Origin: Geosiphon pyriformis
Taxonomy: Eukaryota; Glomeromycota; Glomeromycetes; Archaeosporales; Geosiphonaceae
Length of the DNA: 64,000 nt
Assembly (NCBI GenBank): GCA_016748015.1
Contig: JAAOMT010000128.1
Span: 1,697,770-1,761,769 of the forward strand
Direction: 5' to 3'
The number at the start of each line of letters is the position of its first letter. Positions within the stretch are counted from its first letter, which is position 1. Shown here piece by piece: positions 57,910 to 64,000 of the stretch. The notes beneath the pieces were generated by a model that saw only the letters and a list, made by a program, of their open reading frames with translations, was not told the origin of the DNA and made no database searches. Position numbers and translations under genes: made by a program.

Positions 57910-58849
57910 ATATGATTTGTCATTGTGTTTTTTGCTTTGAAGTTATTATTTTAAAGACAAATTTAAAAAAAAACTATTAATTAATATACAAAAAAAATTT
58001 TTTAGAGCTTAGTTACTTATTTAATATTTTGTTTCTATTTTTATTATCACAAAATTTACCAAAAACAATTAAATTAAATATAATTTTAGTAGATTTATAT
58101 TTTTTTAATTTTTTTTATTAGACTGTAAATATCATAATAAAACTAATATAAAAATCAAAAAAATTAATGTTTTGTTTTTTACAAAAAGAAAAACAAACTT
58201 TAATTAAAAATAATAATTTGAAAGATACTAAAAAAATATTTTTTTTAAATATTTCAAAAAAATTAATAATAATAATTTAAAAAAAAAATTGATTTTAATT
58301 TTTTTGGTTATTTAAATAATTGTAAAAAAGATTGTAAAAGAAAAATAACTTAATTATTAGTTTATTATTAAAAATCATAAAACTGGTTTTAATTAATTTT
58401 TTAAAAAAAAATTTAAATAAAAAAACTTTTATTTAAAACCAAAAAAAAATTTTTTTAACAGCCAAAAACTGCTTTGTGTTTTTAAAATTTAAGAAAAATA
58501 TTTCAAAAAAAATATTGTTTATTTGTTTTTATTTTTAAAAAAACTTTCTGAATATTAAAATTTCTAAAAACAATAGAAAAAAAAGATTTGTTTATTTTAT
58601 TAAATATATAAAAAATTATATTTATATTTTATTTTATTTATTATTATTTTAATTAAATTATATAACAAAATTACATATATATATATTAAATTGAAAACTT
58701 CTTTCTCTCTTACTTCCAAAAATTCTCAAAAAGTACATTTTCTGTAAAAAAAAGTTTTTTTGTTTTTTTTAGTCTATATCAATATTTCTTTACCTAATAA
58801 TAACCTATTTTTCGTGGATATAGAGACTACTGCTAGTAATACCTAAAAA

Positions 58850-60564
58850 AAAGACTTCTAAGAGTGCTTTTTATGGTCCTGCTGGTAGTTTTTTTTCTCA
58901 GAAGAAGAAAGTATTTCTTGGTAATATTAAACACTCTGGTGATGAAAAAGATATATCCTTGAGCATATCTAGATCTGGTGATAGTATTTATTCTGATGTG
59001 GAAAGTCTTTCTGGTAAGGACAAAAATGTTAGCATATCTGGTATGGATGGTAGGTTTCTTTTGGGCTTAGCTGCTACTACATCCAAGGCAAAGTGAGTCA
59101 ATACTGGTGCTGTTTTTGGTTCTCTATTCAGCTCTTCCAACTTTTGTATGGATGATAATAAAGTTGTGCTTTTTTTTTGCTTGTCTATTTCTCTTGACAA
59201 AAAGTGAATTGATCTAAAAATTATTAAGACTCCTGTGGAAGTGTCAATTAAAAAGTCATTTACTTTGGATATTAATCTCTCAGCTGTGGAAGGTAAATTG
59301 GCAATGGCAAAAACTCAGTTAATTAAAAAAAATTTTTCATTAGTCAATGGTTTTGGGAGGGCCACTACCCTCTCAAAATTTGAAGAAATCAACTGATTTA
59401 TCTTTACTTCCAAAGGAAATGATCATCATTGCACTAGCTGAGTTTGGTGAAATTAAGTCAATTAAAATTCAACTTATTGGATTGTAACAAAAAGCTATGA
59501 TGGAATTTGCTGATCTAGATTAAGCTGAACAATTGGCTGCTAAATAGTCTCTTTTGATTGGTAAAGATTCAGTGTACATGACTATGGCTGTGGGAGATCA
59601 TGAAACATGGGCATCAAGAGATCAGTTCAGGACTTTGTTGTTTACTTTATCTGTGGAAACAACTGCTCATGATTTGGGCACCTTTTTAGATAGAGCTGGT
59701 GGGAAAACTTGTGTTATCAATCAATCAATAGATTCTGGCAACCATGTTTGCTGTGTTGTGGTTGGTTTCGAATCTGAGAAGAAATTAGAATCTGCATATC
59801 ACACTAAGCTGATATTTGGTGGTGTTAAGCTTTTTTGGGCTAGAATAAATTTGGTTCGTTGTGAAAAGTGTGGGCACTTTGGTCATTCTGCTTTAAAGTG
59901 TGACATGTCAACTATGTCTACTTCCAGGCTCTTATATTCTGTTATGAAAATCCGTTCAGAGGAATGTTGTCTTTAGCTGGCTAAGTTGTATACAAAAAAA
60001 AGTGTTTTTATCTCCTGTTCTGCTGTTTTTAATGGCAAGTCTTGGGCGCAGGTGGTTTTACTTGTTGCTTTTTCTTCTGGTAGTTCTCATTTCAATTTTG
60101 GTTCTGGGTCTGGCTTTCCTTCTCCTGGTACTCCAACTGATAAGGATAATACATTAGTTGCTCAGGATAACTCTTTAATTAACAATCATTTAGCTTTACT
60201 GGAATGTTCCTTGGAATTGCTGGCTGATCAAGTTTCAAGTATTTTATACAGATTAAATGGTGTTAAACTGGTGTCTTTAGTGCCTGTGTCCCAAGTCATG
60301 TCTTCAGTTGTGTCTGCTCCTGTATTGTCAACTTCAGATACTGATATGATTTTGGATGTCTCACAGCCACCTCTTCCTCCTTCTTTTCCAGTTGCAGAAA
60401 AAAAGATGGTAGATTTGGGTTTAAGCAGTTCAAAGATTCTTACTTTCAAAGTCAGTGGTTTGGAATCTAAGATGGTGGCTCTTGAAGTTTCTATTGACTC
60501 AATTTTGGAGAAGTTGGATCTGTTGTGTGTGAATTCAGGTTCTTTGGTACATCTTTTGCATTAA
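58850..60564 (+). pseudogene. LINE-3 ORF1 with CCHC zinc knuckle, degraded
   Basis: Open stretches are 59554-59976 and 59986-60564, with more degenerate frames before them. FGEIKSIKIQLI (about 59445-59475) is the RNA-recognition-like part. Compared with LINE-2, about 100 bp before it are missing, so it carries an internal deletion near 59400. WASRDQFRTLLF is followed by the knuckle CEKCGHFGHSALKC (about 59860-59903), intact. The C-terminal part is Ser/Val/Leu-rich with a helical end. TAA at 60562-60564 overlaps the ORF2 start. ORF1 proteins bind element RNA. Confidence 0.82.
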
Positions 60565-61074
60565 TGAGTAAGCTTATTTGGAAAGTGGCTATGTGCAATG
60601 TCAAGAGTATGTCAAATTTAGCTAAACAGAAGGACATTGTTTGTTGGCATAAAGATTCAGATAACATGATTTCTATTATTACTAAGACAAAATTGAGGTC
60701 TGACATTAGGCCTTAGAACATGTATAAGTTTGATGGGATTCGGATTTTTACTACTGGACTGGATGTTGGGTTTTGTGGTGCTAGAGTTGCTGTGATTATG
60801 AAAAATTGTTTGGCTCGACATGTGTCAAAGGTAGAGAAGATTCCTGGTTGTCTGATTTCTGTGTGCTTTTTGTTTAAAAATAAGCTTTCAGTTATGATTT
60901 TGGATTTGTATGCTGGTGTATCTATTGGCACATATTTTGGTCAAGCTGCTGATATTAATTCTATGGTTTCTAAGATGGTCAATCCCAGCTCTTTTGTGAT
61001 TTTGGGTGGTGACTTTAATGAAAATGGTTCTGGTAAAAGTGCAAGTTTCAAGTTCTGTTTGGGTTTGGGCTTGG
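60564..61074 (+). pseudogene. LINE-3 ORF2 endonuclease domain, truncated by B2
   Basis: It starts at ATG 60564-60566 (MSKLIWKVAMCN), sharing an A with the ORF1 stop. Motifs: TKTKLRSDIRP (Glu of ETKLR changed to Lys) and FVILGGDFNENGSG (about 60990-61035). A TAG at 60714-60716 stands where Trp or a similar residue is expected. The domain ends at the element B2 junction after GLGL. Confidence 0.83.
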
Positions 61075-61943
61075 TGTTACTCATAGAAATATAGAAAATA
61101 TATATTAGCATAGTTATTAACCAATCAGAAGTAGATGTAGTAAAATATGGAATTCCAGGATTCCTCTCAGAAATTGCAGGATTCCAGGAATTACAGGATT
61201 CTCACAAGGAATTGCAGAATTCCAGAATTCCAGGATTCCTCTCAAAAGAATTGCAGGATTCCAGAAATCCCAGGATTCCTGTTGTGAAAAATTGAGAAAT
61301 TAAGGAATCTCAATTATGTATATATAGCAGTAGGATTAGAAGCTAAAAAGACAGACCTCTCAGTTTAGATTTCATCTGGACAACTTTCCAAACCACAAAT
61401 AAATAACTGTTTGTTATCTCAAACCTGCTGCTACTATCAACACTTCATGTTGATAATAATTGATACTTAACCACACTAGAACAATAGCTCTTAATCATGA
61501 CTATTGATGAAATACTAACTTGTAAATTGCCTTGGCTTATTTCTTTTCTTTCTTTATTTTCTTTTTTTTTTTTTATTTCTTGCTTTGATTTTATTGTTGT
61601 TTACTAACTCTATTGAGGATTAATGTGCAGGGTACTGATGTCAGAATAAACGTGACTGGTAAAAGACCCAGAAATAAGGGTAGAACACTTGATTGAAGAT
61701 AGCTTACAGGAGAAATACCAGCCATCAAGCTGAGAAAGAAATTGATGAAACTGTGGTTTCGGGAAGCTACAGATAAAACTATTACCATTGAATCTCTGTC
61801 CATTATACAAAGAACTCAACCAAACCTTTTGAATACAAACCTTCAGACACAAACCTTCAGATCACTATCAATTGCAACTAGATTTGAGCACCAAGTTATG
61901 GGTTTGTTATTTAATCCAACACCAGAAATAGTTACCTGTAACA
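61075..61943 (+). repeat. 5' LTR of element B2 (869 bp)
   Basis: It begins TGTTACTCAT and ends CTGTAACA. It carries the GAATTCC/CAGGATTCC array at about 61150-61285 and a TATA-like ATGTATATATAG at about 61316-61327. Confidence 0.93.
61150..61285 (+). repeat. GAATTCC / CAGGATTCC array in U3 of LTR B
   Basis: About ten copies of an 8-9-bp word of the type CAGGATTCC or GGAATTGCAG alternate with GAATTC palindromes over 135 bp. It ends about 30 bp before the TATA-like box. Shorter or mutated forms are at 9775-9915, 18857-18945 and 47320-47410. Confidence 0.85.
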
Positions 61944-61945
61944 TT

Positions 61946-61962
61946 TGGTGCTCCCTGTGAAG
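61946..61962 (+). other. Primer binding site of element B2
   Basis: TGGTGCTCCCTGTGAAG begins two bases after the LTR. It is the least mutated version in the window and closely resembles that of element C. Confidence 0.8.
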
Positions 61963-61989
61963 TATAATCCTACAGAGAACCAGCACCAA

Positions 61990-64000
61990 CACAAATCTAA
62001 AAGTGGCAAAATCAAAAAACATAAGAGCAAACCATCTAGGATTTGCGAAATTCTTATTTCAACACTACTGTCAACATTTGGAATTAAATCACAACCACAT
62101 ATTAGCAGAATCAGCTTTCAATTTCTACATCAACAAAAGAATTGCCTATCTGTTAGGAACACCAGTAAATATTGAATTGGCAAGAAAAGCCTTTTATAGT
62201 AAATTAATTCAAAATACTAACCTGCCAACAAATCACAATTTTGCCTCTATTATCATGGAAATCAACAAAGAAATTGAACACTACATACAGCAAAAATATC
62301 CCATTACTTATGCAAGCAAAGGCAAAGGAAAACTGCAAACACCAGCAGTAACACCCAAAAAAATATAACTACCTACTTGGAAGAAAACAAGAGTTAAGTC
62401 CCCAACTAATCCATCATACCATTATACATCCAGAAGTGCCATTAATATTACATTTACTGGTGCGGCCACATCAAACATGACATCAGCATTTGGATGATTC
62501 CTATTCCAAAGTAAACAAAGGAAAGCAGAGTTATTAGGACCATACAGCACATATTTTGAAGGATTTAACTTACAATTATCAACACCATCAGGACTCTGAT
62601 TGTTACCATCTCCCCAGATTTCGGAATTTCTGATCCATAAGAAGTAATAGAATCAGAAAAAGAGAAAGAAGAAGAAGCTGAAGATTAAGAATTCACTTAC
62701 CAGAACCCAATTGCTGAAAACCCAGAATTTGAAACTCTGAATCTTCAAACCCAGCAAAATCTAAACCCAGAAAATCCAGAAATCAAAACTCTGAATATTC
62801 AGACACTGCCAACTCAGGATAATTGAAACTCTGATTTAATAAATCAACAAAACTTACCTCTAGTAATTGTCATCGATCAATCACCAATTAATCCAATAGC
62901 CAAACCCCTACAACCACCACTTCAACTACTACCACAACAACCCAACTTAGATCCAATGGCCTACACACTAATCACAAAACTTGACAATTTTACTGGCAAA
63001 GAGAACAATGCCCAAATATGGCTCAATGACATTGAAAAAGCCATAGTGGCCAATGGATGGAACAACAGTAGAGTCTTTTAAGCAATCTCCTATTTTCTTA
63101 AAGATACTGCTGACTTGTGGTATTAAAGTCTAGCCATCAAACCACAAACCTTCAATGAGTTCAAAACAGAATTTTTGAAATACTTTAGTAATAACAATAG
63201 TATTAATCACTTGACCAACACATTTACCATCATCAAACAAGAGAACACAGAAGCAGTCACCACTTACTTGGGATGCTTCCATAGAAATCTGTGCCAAATT
63301 CAGACAATTCAAGCTGATTACTTTACAGTGCCACAGATCTTGAACCAGTTTATCAGAGGATTGCACAGTAGCATCCTTCAGTAAGTACGTCCAATACATC
63401 TAGTTGATCTCTCAACCACTGTCACTCACAATAAAGATTTTGAAGCAGCCAAGCTAGAAGCCAACTATGCCCAAGCTGTAAATTTAGTGATGAACGGATC
63501 ATCTGACTTGGATTCCAAATTAAAACAATTCAGTGATACAATCAATCAAAAACTAGAAGAATACTTAGTTGACAATCGTGCAATCTATCAACTACCACAA
63601 TAACGCAATAATTCAGGAAACATGAATTGTTTCCAAAATCAGCTGCATCTATCAACATCATTGTCATCATCATTACCCAATCAGCCATGGCAGCCAGAAA
63701 CACGTGTTTGCCACAACTGTGATAAATAAAGTCACATTAGAGCTGACTGTCAATTTTATAGCAACAATTCATGATCGGGAAATCAATATCGAAACCCTGA
63801 TCACAGATTTCAGACTCAAAATCACTACCCAAATCAAGACCAATATCAAACCACTTACTTGTTAATGCCACAGCAACCAATCTATCAACCACCAGTATAT
63901 CAACCTCCAATTTATCAACTGCAGCCACCAGTAATTTATCAGCCACAGCCCAAATAATTTATCAGCCCCAACAACCAATTCAAACACCACTCCAAAACTC
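61990..64000 (+). pseudogene. gag of element B2, a few stops, truncated by window end
   Basis: The N-terminal domain is open at 62003-62368 (FYINKRIAYLLGTPVNIELA). A Glu/Pro/Asn-rich linker follows (62370-62940). The capsid-like gag domain spans about 62950-63530 with FTGKENNAQIWLNDIEKAI, ADLWYQSL, TEFLKYFSNNN and LNQFIRGLHSSILQ. A zinc knuckle CHNCDK-SHIRADC lies at 63711-63752, with a TAA inside where a Gln or Lys would stand. The Pro/Gln/Tyr-rich tail (YQPPVYQPPIYQ) runs to the end. Stops are few and at Gln, Trp or Arg codons. It would form the element particle. Confidence 0.87.

Larger units (their letters stand above)
54746..58704 (-). mobile_element. Gypsy element E: 3' LTR, ORF3 and integrase on the minus strand, truncated
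   Basis: The order on the minus strand is integrase, ORF3, purine tract, 3' LTR. The integrase and upstream part are split by a solo C LTR (57242-57909). No RT, gag or 5' LTR is recognisable before LINE-3 begins at about 58705, so the element is truncated or too decayed beyond about 57240. The sequence 57910-58704 is AT-rich without recognisable coding. Confidence 0.7.
58705..61074 (+). mobile_element. LINE-3: 5' part of a non-LTR retrotransposon, cut by element B2
   Basis: It begins with the 5' untranslated region shared with LINE-2 and LINE-4 (AAAGTACATTTTCTG, about 58728). It contains ORF1 and most of the endonuclease domain, and stops at GLGL where B2 is inserted (target TTGG, 61071-61074). 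Its 3' part must lie to the right of the window. It is less AT-biased than LINE-4. Confidence 0.9.
61075..64000 (+). mobile_element. Ty3/gypsy element B2 (5' LTR, gag), continues beyond the window
   Basis: The 5' LTR (61075-61943) is followed by a primer binding site and a long gag colinear with B1 but with far fewer stops. It interrupts the LINE-3 endonuclease at TTGG (61071-61074). It is the best-preserved B-family copy here. Confidence 0.93.

Noticed and set aside
1-64000. tRNA, rRNA or other structural RNA genes
   Set aside because: I looked for cloverleaf landmarks (GGTTCGAATC-type T loop, A/B boxes) and found none convincing. The primer binding sites are only short tRNA complements.

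Overview
The window looks like a repeat-dense, very AT-rich fungal nuclear contig. Evidence for a eukaryote is one host gene with three short GT-AG introns (79-90 bp), nested LTR retrotransposons and LINEs with A-rich tails; there is no prokaryotic gene organisation. The gag proteins of the LTR elements and the ORF1 proteins of the LINEs resemble, from memory only, retroelement proteins of arbuscular mycorrhizal fungi (Glomeromycotina, for example Gigaspora or Rhizophagus). That placement is a recollection, not a search result.

Layout. 1-2543: 3' end of a young Ty3/gypsy element (family A: integrase, a third ORF, 3' LTR) inserted in LINE-1 (2544-4535). 4536-9706 and 19616-about 20820: a badly decayed gypsy element D, interrupted by a solo A-type LTR (8336-9150) and by a complete but dead 9.9-kb gypsy element B1 (9707-19615). 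About 21640-26982: a second decayed gypsy element F whose 3' LTR is itself split by an opposite-strand solo LTR (26120-26860). 27710-32974 (minus): the only host gene, four exons, 1,669 predicted residues, with an Arg/Asp/Glu-rich region and one WW domain. 33795-41509 (minus): gypsy element C with both LTRs, gag, protease, RT, RNase H, integrase and a third ORF. 41897-about 49520 (minus): LINE-2, interrupted by a solo B LTR. About 49911-54745 (plus): LINE-4, interrupted by a solo A LTR. 54746-about 58700 (minus): the 3' part of gypsy element E, carrying a solo C LTR. About 58705-61074 (plus): LINE-3, cut by gypsy element B2 (61075 to the window end).

Shared design of the LTR elements. LTRs begin TGTTA and end TAACA, every scorable insertion but one (element C) has a clear 4-bp target duplication, and both readable families have a similar primer binding site (TGGTGCT...). 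Each family carries a different tandem or palindromic array just upstream of the LTR TATA box, and array length differs even between the two LTRs of a single element. Downstream of integrase, every element whose 3' end is visible carries an additional ORF of about 220 codons, behind a separate start codon, with no similarity I recognise. This ORF3 is the most interesting undescribed item here.

Decay. Old copies are saturated with C-to-T and G-to-A changes (CAA/CAG to stop, TGG to stop, catalytic Asp to Asn), lack CpG, and give the window its AT bias. The host gene, LINE-1 and element A keep CpGs and look recent or protected.
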